A stretch of DNA of 64,000 bases from Magnaporthiopsis rhizophila (lineage: Eukaryota > Ascomycota > Sordariomycetes > Magnaporthales > Magnaporthaceae): assembly GCA_003049465.1 (NCBI GenBank), contig PYSS01000030.1, positions 240,698-304,697 of the forward strand, written 5' to 3'. A model generated the notes under the pieces. The model saw only the letters and a program-made list of their open reading frames with translations, was not told where the DNA came from and did no database searches. Position 1 is the stretch's first letter. Each line of letters opens with the position of its first letter. The translations under genes and the position numbers were made by a program. Shown in pieces: positions 10,213 to 21,700 of the stretch.

Positions 10213-11949
10213 CTGTTGTTGTTGTTGCTGTTGCTGCTGCTGCATCTGTTTTGCCCTGCTTGAGGACCATGCTTCTTCGAACTTCATTAAATTGCGTTCA
10301 TATATGGCGCGGAGTTGGCCCGGAGCCATTGGTACTTGCACAGGATGAAAGCCAAGCGAGTTGGCAATGCTGCCCCAGTAGTTGTTCTGATGCGCTGCAC
10401 GGAATCCTCCATGTTTTGCAACAGCCTGACGCAAGTTCCACAGACTGACGGGCCGGTCGCCAACTACAGGGTTAGGATCGAGCGGCAGTCCCTTCGAGTT
10501 CATGAACTGGCTCAACCTTTCCATAAACTGCTCCGGTGTCGGCTGCCCGCCACGCTGCATTGCCTGTTGTTGCTGAGGATTCATGACCTGCCCGGGTTGC
10601 GGTCGCATAGGGCTCCCCGCCATCTGGCCATTGGGCATCTGAGGCCTACCCATCATGGGGCGGTTCGGGTGCATGCCTTGAACAGGCATCTGGGGCGGCA
10701 CTTGCATTGCTTGGGGATGCACTTGGGGTGGCTGAGGCGGCATTGGCGACGGCTGTATCGGCGATTGCTGGACGGGGGATGGTGGCACCGGGGATGGTTG
10801 AGACGGCGATTGTTGCGATTGGGAGATGGGCTGTTGCTGCGGTGGTTGCTGCTGTTGTTGCTGAGCCTGTGGATGCTGCGGCTTCGGCTGCTGAGGAGGC
10901 TGCTGGAGCTGCGGTTGTTGATGCTGCTGTTGCTGGTGTTGTTGTTGCTGCAGCTGTCGTTGAAGTTGCATCTGGTGATACATGAGCCTCTGTTGATCCA
11001 TCGAGTTCCTCGCCTGTGACATCTGCTGCTGTTGCATATGCTGCATGTGCGGCATCTGCCCCGGGTTCATCTGCTGCATTTGCCCAGGGAACATCTGGCC
11101 CATCTGTTGAGGCATTTGCCCCATCTGCGCCATCTGCTGTGCCATATGCGGCGGCATCTGACCCATTTGTTGTGGCATCTGGCCCATCTGCTGAGGCACC
11201 AGCTGCGCCGGCAGCTGCCCGGGCATCTGTCCAGGCATCTGCCCACCCATGTGGCTCGGCGACGGTCGCGGGGGCGTCGGGCTCGGCGCGTAATGTTGCC
11301 CGAATCCCTGGGGGAATGCACCAGGAGGCATGAAGTTATTGGGTTGAGGTGTGCCCCCATGCTCCGAGGGCACCGGAGACGCTTGTGCACCGAAGTTTTG
11401 CGCGGCGGGCGAGTAGGGATGCGGCGATGTGGTCGAGACTCGCTGGGGCACGCTGCCAGGTCGCATCTGGTTGCTCATTATAGGAGACGGCGTCGCGTTC
11501 GCAGAGCCATTTTGCAGGTGCGGGTACGGCGACGGCTGTCCCGGGCCCGGAGTCTGCTGTTGTGGTGGGTAATTTGCATAGTGCGCCTGCTGTGGCGTCT
11601 CGGCCCGTGAGGTCTGGGCCATGCCTGGGGCTGGCCTGGGCGATCCCGCGATGCTATCTTCCCTCGGGCGAGGTCGCTTGGACGGTATTACCGAGTTTGT
11701 TTGATAGACGGGGTTGGGGAAGGATGGCGATGGATTGCGCATCGCGCCATTTTGCAGGGCAAGCATCTGTTGGGGATTCGCGAACTGGGCGGCGGCGGGA
11801 TTGAATTGGGCCGCGTTGGCCATGTATGCCGAAGGGTCGATCATGACGCCGGGGGTTTGCGAAGGGTCGTTGAGGTGTGCGCCAAAGCCATTGCCATTGT
11901 GGTTGGGGACGGCGGAGGCGGCGGCGGCGTCGTTCATCCAGGAGCTCAT
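8272..11949 (-). CDS. swi1: SWI/SNF complex subunit Swi1-like, ARID domain
   Basis: This is a single uninterrupted frame of 1225 residues starting at the ATG at 11949. Residues 1-465 are low-complexity, rich in Gln, Met, Pro and Ser (many GQMP and QMPQQMGQ repeats). An ARID/BRIGHT DNA-binding domain follows at about 468-560: EQFMERLSQFMNSKG, then VSLWNLRQAVAKHGGF and NYWGSIANSLGF. Next come 28 consecutive glutamines and more disordered sequence. A folded alpha-helical C-terminal region spans about 750-1225 and contains VELLGNIDILALCRSLQSG and ATLLDMLAMRNPEW. This order matches fungal Swi1, which recruits the SWI/SNF nucleosome remodeller to chromatin in the nucleus. The long upstream region without genes may hold an extended promoter or leader. 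Large reverse-strand ORFs over the Q-rich part (for example 10315-11019) are shadows of the repeat. Confidence 0.93.
10159..10242 (-). repeat. Polyglutamine tract, 28 codons
   Basis: There are 28 consecutive Gln codons in the SWI1-like gene, just after the ARID domain: 20 CAG and 8 CAA by direct count. The mixture of codons suggests selection for the peptide, or an older stabilised repeat, rather than a fresh slippage expansion. Confidence 0.95.
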
Positions 11950-14900
11950 GGCTGGCGGACGCGGAAGCTGGAGGTGGTGAGGAGCGAAGAGAGGATGGCC
12001 GAACCCATCTGGCGACTACGGGGTCCCGGGGTTAGCAGCGACCATTGGAAAATGAATGCCGGTGATGGGTACGGATGGTAGAGTGTCGAAAAAGGATGGG
12101 AAGTGGCACGGCAGACGCTTGTCGCGATGGAGTCGTCGCGCGCGTCGCGAATGTGTGTGGTTTGTTGCGGTGCTAATGGGGGCTTTTTTTTTTTTTCCTG
12201 GTTCTGTCCTGCTGCGATCGGTGGTTGGGGCGCTGGCCGGGGGGAATGGTGAAAGGACCCGTCAGCAGCACGGTCGCAGCGACTCCCAGGCTTGCACCTC
12301 GAACTCAAGCAGCAAAGAAGAGCAAGGATTTGCGAGGTGGGTTGTGCGCGTGCGCGCGAGAGGACAGAAGGCAGGGCAGAGCGTTGGCAGGCTCCGGTTC
12401 AGGCTCAGGCCCAGTCTCAAGTCTCACTCAAGGCTCAGAACTGGGCAGCCAGTGCAGGTGCAGGGCGAGGGAGCAGCGCAGAAAAATTTGGCGCGGTCGG
12501 GTCAGTCATTTGGCAGAGAGACCATCCGTCAGGCCAAAGCAGCGGGAAGGACAGCCAAGGCAGGCTGGCAATCAACCATCAACCACCACCACCATGCAGC
12601 AATCGTCCCATCCAAAGAAAGCGTCAAGGACGAAGTTCACGGGGCAGAGGATGAATGGCATCGCATCGATAGAACAGGGGACGGCGGAACGAAAGGGCGG
12701 CAGGTCTTACCTAAGGCGCGTTGTGGATGGACTGAACTGTGTAAACCCGTGAACCGAGAGAGTTGCGCTCTTGCTGGTCGCTGCTGTTCCCGCCTGACCT
12801 GTGCTCCTCGCAAGCCATGGGCGCTAGTCCCACTTGGGACTAGCTGAAATTAAGCGAGACGAGTCTGTGGCCCAAGCGGCCAATGGCAAAATTGCTAGCG
12901 AGCAAGTTGAGGCCCCACACTGGCGTTAGCCGAATCGCTGCTGCTGTACCAGACGTGTTATCTGCGTTCCCAGCCCAGACCCATTTGAAGACTTGGACAG
13001 CATCCTGAGGGCCAGCCCGCTGTGGAGGCTGCGCGAGTTGACGCGACGGGGACACCTGGGCTGCCGAAAACACTGGCGGCCAATTCTGCCGCGTTAGCTG
13101 CAACCAAAACAGCGGCCACTTGGCGGTTGTCTCCGACACGGGAACCACTCGGGATGACATGCCACAGATCTGAACGTCCGACAGCTGGACGGATGTTAAA
13201 CTCCAGACGTAAACATCCCTTGGGTTCCTTGTCTGGTATTCTTCTCCCCTTCAATATTGCCGAAGATCGATAACGGCTCTCATTCTTTGGTTTGCCCCTG
13301 CACTTGAGCGGCACTGGCTTCGCGCTGGGGTGACGGGGCAGGTGCGGCCGATATCTCAACGATGCTGCAGTCCCTGTTCGGGAGTTCCGGGTGGATGGAT
13401 ACCACCTGGCATAGGAGGTGTCGACAACTCACAGCCGTCACATACTCCCAGCCGTTTGCTTTGCAAGCCACAGTCCCCGAGCCGGCTGTGAATGCGAATG
13501 GGATATGTCTACCTGGCACCCGCAGTCAATGGTGATGGCTTTGCCTTCCATAGTCCCTCGCGACGCTAAGTGGACGTACCCAAGCTGCTTCAAGTTGATT
13601 CCTGGGGTTCGGCTGGCGAACAACAGACGAGCAAGTCGGCCGGCGCGACGTGTTCAGGGAAGCATCGTAGTGAGTCGCCCAGGCTATCACAGAAGCAAGC
13701 CAGTCGATCCAACTCCGAAAAGCCGCCGCGGTGTGCCCAAGATTTGGGTCCATGGCACGCACACGTAGGAACCAAAACAGTTCGCCCAAGGCGAACAGAT
13801 CAACGAAGCGAGCGGCGCGAATGGCATGCTTGGGACCAGGTCCAAAATCCCGCCGGCAGCGTCGCCTCAAGTCTGGCGGTTCGAGCATCGGTAAGTGACG
13901 GCCAGAGTGACTCCTCACCCTTTCTTGCCAGCGTGAAGGGCCAAACTGGAAGAAGAAAAGAGAGGGAGGCCAGCGTCGACCACTGTGGGCACGAGTGGCC
14001 AAGCACCTCTCTACTTCTATGTTGCGGGTTGGCTCGGTGTGCCTCGGAAGAAGGCCGCCTCAGGGCTTTTTCGTCGTAAGTGGCGTTCCTAGGGCAAACC
14101 AACAACGATGCAAACCGTCCAACTCTGTGGGGACTAGCCTTGCCGGGGAAAAAAAGCATGGACGAAAGCCACCAAAAGTGAAGTTTACCGCCCGGGGCAG
14201 TGACGAGGGAAAAAAAAGTTAAGCCAGAAGTCGGACCGGCCGGGCTGCGGGCTGATAACATCGATGCCTGGTTCGCCTGATGCATGTCTGCTCTGCATGC
14301 AGCCTGCCTGGAGACTTCGTGCAGGTCCCCAGCGTTGGCGCTGCTGCGTGCCTCTCGACTGTTGTGGCTCCGCGGGCATCTAGCCCCGCCAATAAATCGG
14401 GCCCAGCGGCCAGGGGCACCTGTCTCGGAGAGGATCGAAAGTGGGTTGGTTTTGGTTCGGGGTGTTTCCATTCGTGCTGGCAATATGGCATCCCGCCACT
14501 CATCCCCCGAAACCCCAGCTGAACAGACTGGGAAAAAAGGGGACGGCGGATGATGAGAAATCGGCCGTCGATGGTTCTTCCTTGCGCAAAGATTGGACCA
14601 AGACATCCCAGCCTCGGCCCAAATGCGACCGGTGTCCACGTTGGGGCACTGGATTTGGGCTGCCGCTGGCGTATGAGATGGATGGTCGTGTGGTGCTTGG
14701 ATAGGACCCCCCATGCAGGTCACCGACCCTTTAACCCAGGTTGGCACGCCCAATTGCCTGGTCCATCGTCATTTGGACCCCAGACCTGGAGGGCGGGGCC
14801 CTAACTGAGCGACTGAATTCCATCTGGCCACCCGCCGTTTGACGAATGTTCACTTTTTTTGTTGTTGCTCATCTTGCTCGGACTTGATGCGCCTCGCCGT

Positions 14901-17065
14901 CTGCTGCGAAATGTCGTTTCCCGGGATATCGATGCGCTGTTCGCATAGCCGCTGTAGTCGTAGGTGTAGGTAGATTCGATCTGCCGCGCTAAAATGAACA
15001 GCAGTCAGGGCGTTGTGTATGTAAGCGATATGTGGGAGAAAAGTAAAGAGCAGCAATAGCACGGGCGTCAGCAACAAGAGCAGGAGGACGAAAGATGGCG
15101 GTGGGAAGCAGAACAGAGGGCGATCAACGGCAAATGGGAGGCAGAAATGGGAAGAAAAAAAGGATGGATGGGAGGGAAGAAAGAAAAAGAGTGCCGTCCT
15201 GTGCGAGAAAGGGTGAGTGCTGGGGGGGCAGTTGGGCTTTTTGTGAAGTGAAAGCAATAAGGTACCGGCCTTAGGTACCTGCTCGGCTGTTCCTCCTGGG
15301 CTGGTCACTAAAAAAATCTCCGCACGAGACAAGGGAAGGCAAGACATGGGATGCCACGAGCCATCAGAGAACTGTCGAACTACGCTCGACTTTTCCCTAC
15401 CCAACCTACCGGAAAACCGGCTAAGCTTGGGCAAGGCAACACCAAATCTTAAAAGCAACCATTTTTCTTTCCAAGCAGCTCCCTTTTTGCCCTGGGCGTT
15501 TTTGTTGTTATTTTGTTGTTCCCGCTGCCCCTCCCTCCACGACGCATCCATTCCTTCATCTGGCGTCGTCGACGCTTTCGTCCGCTGTCAATCCGCCCTT
15601 ATTTGCCTCGCCGGTATCCAAGACGGCGTTTTAGCGCCTGGCAGCTTCTGCGACTTGACCATGCAATTCTTCTAGATTTAGCTCCAATGTTCGTGGCGCT
15701 CCGACGGCGTGCCCGCGTTCCATGTTCTCCTCGGCTTCCTCGCCGTCTACCGGTCACTGTCATGGCGCCCGCGCGCCCGCCCCCTTCTTTGCTCGTGACC
15801 GACCCCCCATCCATCCAGCCGCAGCCTGTCCCGCCTCTCCACGACCCGATCTACTTTCCAACGCTGACGGCAGCAGGTCACAAAGCCACGCGCTCTTGGG
15901 AGTGCGGATTGGGGTGACAACCCTGGCAGATTTTCTTGGTCTTTCCCTTTCCCTCTCTTTTCTTCCGATCCGCCCGCCAGCGTGACCCTACCCACTCTAT
16001 CGTGCGAGTGAGGCACAAATCCACCTTGTTGGCGCTTGTGCTTCCCATCGTTTCGAGCAAGCAGCCACCCCCATCCCTCACCAGCCCAAGCCCAGCACTT
16101 GGCGTTTCCCCACGCGCACAAAGCACACCTCGACCCCATGCTGTCCCCTGCCCACACACGCAATCTAACTTTGCCTCCCCCTTCGTTGTAGATCCCGCGA
16201 CTCGGAAGAAGGATATGCAGCGTGGACCAGAATCTGCCAAATTCCTCTCTACTCACCTGCTTTCATTCATCCCCTTTTCTTTTGACGTGAAGCGCGCATC
16301 TTTCATGGGCAACTGATGGGCTCTGTCACTATCCATCCCGGTCGTCCCGATAGATTCTTCTTTGTCCAGGTCCACCCCGTTCGTCCAAGCCAGCTTTCCA
16401 GGGCACCACATTCTCCCAGATTCATCTCAAATCCCGCAGATACACCATTTCTCCCGTGGCTGGCAAACGAGCGGGCTGGCCCAAACACTGTGACCACTTC
16501 TCGGACGCCTCGTGGCCGGTACCTCTGACAAGCAGGCGTAACACTAGCTCCGTATGGACGGTTTTTGGAGCACGATTGGATCGGTTACATGCGGTGTGAT
16601 TACATACTTGCTGCCGGTTTCCTCAGGAAGCGGGATCCGATGCGGTGTGCGATAGGACAGGGCGGCAAATTAGGAAAAAGCCTGCGGCCCTGCTCGCTCG
16701 ACTGGGCTCGGCTCATTTGGGTGTTTACGGAGCTCCGCCATGGGTGTGCCGTCTTATAAGAAATAGGATGATGATGGGAGAATGTAGGCAGTCCATCATC
16801 CTTATGGGTGGCCATTTAATCAAGATATTTACACCTACCGAATGCGGAGCCCAGATTTCGAAAAGTCGACTACGTACCTTTTCCCCTAACATGGGCATCG
16901 CTATACTTCATCACCGCCGCCTGTCGCGTGCCATTCATTTGGTAGCACTCGACACACATTCCATCCCGCTCAAGGAAGTGACGTGGGCCACTGTATCCAT
17001 CCATACAAACAACAGACCCCACCCCGGGCTTATAAGCACCCCGAACACGCCGCAGGACCGTGGCT
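11950..17065. other. 5.1-kb region without a convincing gene
   Basis: The region lies between the SWI1-like start and tRNA-Cys. It has several ORFs of 80-317 codons (for example 12056-12847 plus, 13800-14753 minus, 14850-15551 minus). All are Arg/Ser/Pro-rich, lack family motifs, overlap on both strands and show no splice logic, as chance ORFs in GC-rich DNA do. Features seen: a T14 run at 12184-12197; a perfect 22-nt hairpin at 12823-12844; GGTACC pairs near 15260-15280; and C/T-rich sequence from 15500 to 16500 like a fungal leader. Part of it is presumably the SWI1-like promoter and 5' leader. An unrecognised spliced gene or a non-coding RNA cannot be excluded. Confidence 0.4.
12823..12844. 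repeat. Perfect 22-nt inverted repeat (hairpin)
   Basis: Arms GCTAGTCCCA and TGGGACTAGC are separated by CT: a perfect 10-bp stem. No U-run follows, so it is not a typical terminator. It sits about 870 bp upstream of the SWI1-like start codon. Function unknown. Confidence 0.8.
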
Positions 17066-17136
17066 GGACGAGTAGCTCAGCGGTAGAGCAACGGATTGCA
17101 GATCCGTAGGTCTTGGGTTCGATCCCCAATTCGTCC
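17066..17136 (+). tRNA. tRNA-Cys (anticodon GCA)
   Basis: A 71-nt cloverleaf can be drawn by hand. The acceptor stem is GGACGAG/TTCGTCC with one G-T pair. The D stem is GCTC/GAGC with a 7-nt loop. The anticodon stem is ACGGA/TCCGT with loop TTGCAGA, so the anticodon is GCA. The variable loop is AGGTC, the T stem is TTGGG/CCCAA and the T loop is TTCGATC. There is no intron and CCA is not encoded, as expected for a nuclear tRNA. The internal A and B boxes (TAGCTCAGCGG and GGTTCGATCC) are intact. A run of five T follows at once. Confidence 0.97.
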
Positions 17137-17141
17137 TTTTT
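17137..17141 (+). terminator. RNA polymerase III terminator of tRNA-Cys
   Basis: Five T residues on the coding strand directly follow the acceptor stem, which is the standard Pol III stop signal. Confidence 0.85.
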
Positions 17142-17279
17142 GCAATTTGCTCCGAGATCTGGTCGTTTACATCGTCCCTGGGCTTGTCGGCTGTTTGTAT
17201 CGTGGCTTGGTTTGTCATGGCCCGCTTCTGTTCGTCGCCCAGACTGGGACCACCTCGCTTATTAAACGCACATGATCCC

Positions 17280-18328
17280 CTATTCGCCGCCGACTACCAA
17301 ACCCTTCTCGGCCGCCACGGCCATAAGATGATCCCACTCCTCCTTGGAGACGCTGCTGACACTCAGACGAGTCTGCTTGAGCATTTGCATGTTCTGAAGC
17401 GGCTTGCCTGGTCCGCCCATCTCGCGCAGCTCCTTGAGAGTGATGCTCCCTGCGAACTTGCTCCGGAACACGACGTGCACGACGCTCCATTTGGGGTCCG
17501 AAGGCTTCGAAGACTTGTCGTAGTAAGGGGCTTTGGGATCATGTGCCGACACTGGATAGGAAGGCGGTGAACGAATGACTGCTAGTTAGATGTGGGCTGA
17601 GCGAGAAAGGAGATCTTTCGTGATGAGCATCTATTTGGAGAACTCACAATCAGGAGAATGCTCTTGGACGATCTCCATGGTCCCCACAATGCCGGGCTCC
17701 TTGCAGTTGGAGTGGTAGAAGAAAGCTAGGTCGCCTTTTTTCATGGCCCTTAGGTTGTTGCGCGCTGTGAGATGCCAGCATCGATTAGCTAGATTGACTT
17801 GTGCCCCTGATGGTGCGGAGGCATCCGGCGCGTACCAACATAATTCCGGATACCATCCCATGGCTCCGGTTCTGTTCTGGATGCGAGGTCGTCGATGGAA
17901 AAGCTAACGTCATGGCCATTCTCGAGCCGCGTTTCGGGCTCGGCCTTCATCAGCCAGTACCGCCTCTCCTCGTCGTCTGCTGCGACGCTCCCCACATCCT
18001 TGGTTGCAGCGCCGCCATTTGGAGACGCGTCTTTTTTCTCGGCGGCCGAGGATGGCTTCGCCTGCGCTTTAACAACTGTGTTGCCTTTCTTCTGCAATTA
18101 ATCCATGTCAGTGCACATTTTTATCTCATCACCCACCATCTCCGACCTGTGACTTCTTACTGCGGCTGAGCCAGTCTTCTTGACAGCCTTCTTCTCGTCG
18201 GTCAGTAACGCGCCAGTTCCACTGTTCGGGTCCGCGCCTTTCAGACGCCTCGACGATCGGCGAGGCGCTGCAGCGTCAGCGTTAGCGGTGTTGTCTGTGA
18301 GAGCGCTCAATTTGCGTTTGGGCGCCAT
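17280..18328 (-). CDS. EVE-domain protein (THYN1-like), nuclear
   Basis: Four exons: 18161-18328, 17836-18091, 17648-17764 and 17280-17551, totalling 270 residues. All phases close. Residues 1-100 are basic and low-complexity (MAPKRKLSA, RRSSRRLKG), with nuclear localisation character. From about residue 98 runs an EVE domain: RYWLMKAEPETRLENGHDVSFSIDDL, WDGIRNYVARNNLRAMKKGDLAFFYHSNCKEPGIVGTMEIV, then HDPKAPYYDKSSK and WSVVHVVF. EVE folds are related to the YTH/PUA class and are thought to read modified bases in nucleic acid. The ATG at 18328 gives the standard N-terminus. An in-frame upstream ATG at 18439 would add 37 Arg-rich residues. The gene ends about 140 bp from the convergent tRNA-Cys. 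Confidence 0.92.
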
Positions 18329-18777
18329 GGCTTCTATCACTGGTTTGGATCTAAATGTGAGGGTTCTCCGACGTGTAAGGAAGCCATCCCTGATGGTTCG
18401 GACGAATCGAGCTGGCGCGCGGCGCATCGTGGCGACCATCCTGGTTCAGAAAGCAAGCTCGACGCCGCACTGACCACCCAAATTTCTCTGCCCAACGGTG
18501 ATCAAATTCACAGCATTAATGCTTCCTCTCCACACTTTCATATTTATTCTTGCGTGGCTTCCTCTATCTGCCGTACTTGTCCACGCCAGACCAAAAAATC
18601 CCGCCAAGTGATTTCGAGATTATGTTGATCCTTTCCTCCAGCACTCCTGCTTGCGCCAGTTTGTCTTAGGAATGTGGCACGGATCCGGTTATGTGGCGAA
18701 CTTGGTTCTCAAATGCTTGCTCCCACTTTGGGAGCAGACAAATCCGTTGGCATGCGCCTCATAAAGGTCAACACACC
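18329..18777. other. Promoter of EVE gene and 3' region of alpha-mannosidase
   Basis: A 449-bp spacer between two minus-strand genes in tandem. The first 111 bp (18329-18439) stay open in frame with the EVE gene. The rest shows no ORF or RNA gene that I can support. Confidence 0.45.
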
Positions 18778-21700
18778 TCAAGCCAACACCAACCGATAGG
18801 TCTGCACCTGGAAAGGCAAGACCTGCACCTCAAATGCGTGGCCATCGGCTTCTAATGGCACCTCATTGCCGTCGTCCTCCAGGATGTTCGTCTTGAAAAC
18901 CTTCGATAGCTTCCAACGCGTCTCCACTCGCCCGACACCACGACCGCCCAGGCTGTCGTACACCCTGATGATGACAGACCTGGCGCCCATCGGCTGTCGC
19001 GCCGGCAGGTCCCCGCGGCTAACATCCGCGTCGTCCTCGCCGCGCTTGACCGTATCCAGAACGAGGTTGTCGTCGCCGGTGAGCGTGATGGGAGACGTTC
19101 CCAAGACGGCAGCAGCCTGTGCCGTCTCATCTGGTGTCTGCCGCAGCGATACCAGCCTGGGCGGGTTGTTGAAGTTGAAAGCCGCGCGTACCGTCGCCGA
19201 CCCGAGACGGCCGCGGTGCGGCATTATGGCCCAGCGGATCGTGTGCTTGCCCATGTCTGCCGTCGCGTCTGGGGCTTTGGGGCTGCGAAGGAGGCTGAGG
19301 CGCATTACATTTCCCGCGGTCGAAAACCCGTATTTGCAGTCGTTCAGGATGGACACGCCGTAGCCGTGTTCCGAAAGGTCGGCAAACTTGTGCGAGCAGA
19401 CCTCGAACTTGGCCATATCCCACCTGCCAAAAAAAAAAAAAAAAAAAAAACGTTAGAGGCGCCAGATCTGGTGCGAGTGCGGGATCTCGAACCATGGCGA
19501 GAAGGACGGAAGGAAAACTGACGAGGTATTATAGTGTGTGGGCCGGGTCACCACTCCAAACTGCGTCTCGTATGACGCTTCGATGCTGCGCACATCGACG
19601 GGGATTTCGGCCTTGAGAAACTTGTGCGTTTCGTGCCAGTCGATTTCCGCCTGGCACTCCACATATGGATGGTATCCCTCACCACTGAGGCTGGCCGAGA
19701 GCGATACGGCCACACGCGCCAAGCTCAGCTCGCTGATGCGTGTTTCGGCGACGACGCTGACGTGATGCGGACCGTTTTCCACAACCGAGGCGGTGGCGGC
19801 GGCGCTGCCCTCGAGTTCACGCCGCGTGTCCATGTGAAATACCTCGGTATCCCACGCTTGCCAGTAAATCGGCGCATCGTCAAAGACGACTAGGCGAGCC
19901 GGGCCGGAGAGAGCTTCCCGCTTTGCGCGCTTGTCGTAGATCGAGGTGATTGTGTCCTTCTCCACCGTCACACGCAGATCTTCGTTCTCGAGCTCAAAGA
20001 CCCCTGGCGAGACTTCCCTCACGGTCGCCCCTTTTTGCTCCTTGGCCACGGTAAACTCCTGCACAGACAAAAGGGTACCGCTCCCCTGAGCCACGGCCTC
20101 TGTCCCGTCGGCGGTCGTGACGAGCTCAGCTCTTGGCCAAGGCGCCGTGTTTATTGCCATAGCGGGCGAGCTGCTCCCTTTATCCCGTGCTGTCTCTCCG
20201 GGAATGGCAAGTCCGAGAACGGAACAAGCGTCCTGAAGCAGTCGCAACCCGATTTGTTGAATCTTTGCGTAGATCTGATTGGGCCTGGTCAGTTTTTAAT
20301 CTCGCCTCTGACTTTCTGATGGGGGATCACTGCTAATTGGACTAACCTTGTCCGAGTCGTCATAACACATCTGGATGGAGGTCCCAGGAAGACAGTCGTG
20401 GAACTGGCAAAGAAGTACCCCTTGCCACATCTCGTCCAGCTCTGCCGTTGGGTACTTGTATCCAGAGTTCTCGATTGAGGCGATGGTCGCGAGCAGCTCA
20501 ACGTCCCGCAAAAGGAATTCGGACCGTCTATTTCCCAGCTTCGTCCTCGCTTGGGTAGTATACACTCCTCGGTGCAGTTCGAAATAGAGCTCCCCGGTCC
20601 ATGTCGGCAGGTCAGCAGCTTTCGTTTGCAAGCCATCAAAGAAGTCATCGACTGTCTTGCGAAGGTGCACGCGTGGTATCTGGCCGGTTTTGTCGGCCAG
20701 ACCCCGCAGGCGGCGTAGTCGTTCAAGCTGCTTCCAGGTCGGCCCTCCGCCACCGTCGCCTTTCCCGAACACCAGCAGGGAGGTGTTGTCATGGTCAAGC
20801 GTTTTGTGCTTGGACACACTACGCTTGACCTCGGCCAGGTTGACGTGGGCCTATGATATGGTTAACATGTATGTCTTTTTCCCCCATCATTTCTTTTCTT
20901 TCGGGAAGCGAGGTGAAAGAAATCCGAGACGCACGCAATACGTATTGGCAGGCGACATGTGCGTCAAAACCTGACTACCATCAAGCCCGACCCTATCGCA
21001 GCACTCCCCTCTGTCAGCAATGATCGCCAACCAATACTTGGACGTAAATGAATGGCTGACCAGTTAAAGCTTGTGTGCGGAAACTCGTTGACGCTGTTGA
21101 AGCATATCTTCTGTGTAAAAAATCGGTCCATGCCGGCCTGCCGACACAGCTGCGGGATCTGGCCAGGCTGGCCGAAGGTGTCCGGGAGCCAGCTCGTTCT
21201 TGAACGGCAACCGAACTCGCTTTCGAAAAAGCGCTGGCCGTAAAGGAACTGTCTGATGAGAGACTCGCCACCGGGCATGTTGGTATCGTGCTCGACCCAG
21301 CTTCCCCCGATTGGATGGAAACGCCCCTCCTTGACTTTGGCCTTGACCCTTTCGAAGGTTGCCGGATATTCTTGCTTCAGCCACTGGAACTGCTGTGCTT
21401 GTGAGCAGGCAAAATGGAGCTCTGGGTAACGGTCCATGAGATCGCACTGGTTACTCCATGACCTGGGGTTGGATCTTGGTCAGCACGGCCTCTTCTTACA
21501 AAAGGTACACACGTTATTTTGTTAATGACATACCGCACGACTTTCCGCCGGGTTTCGGCCCAAGGCCACAACCAGCAGGTGTCGATATGACAGTGCCCTA
21601 TAGCAAACACCTTCGCCTCCATTTCACCCGAGGTGCTGTAGACCTGCTCCGAATCCACTTTGTCGCCCAAATAAGACGCCGCCAGCTTCCTACACTGAAC

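Noticed and set aside
10315..11019. 234-codon plus-strand Leu/Arg/His-rich ORF
   Set aside because: Antisense reading of the Q/M/P-rich repeats in the SWI1-like gene. Low complexity only.
12056..12847. 263-codon plus-strand ORF
   Set aside because: Basic, low-complexity translation over the SWI1-like promoter and leader. No motif, and several overlapping frames are equally open.
13800..14753. 317-codon minus-strand ORF
   Set aside because: Mixed Arg/Ser/Pro/Trp content without domain texture or splice logic. Competing ORFs on the other strand; typical of GC-rich non-coding DNA.
14850..15551. 233-codon minus-strand ORF with a hydrophobic middle
   Set aside because: The hydrophobic run is the complement of purine-rich DNA (gaagaaaaaaagg) near 15150. 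Not a credible membrane protein.
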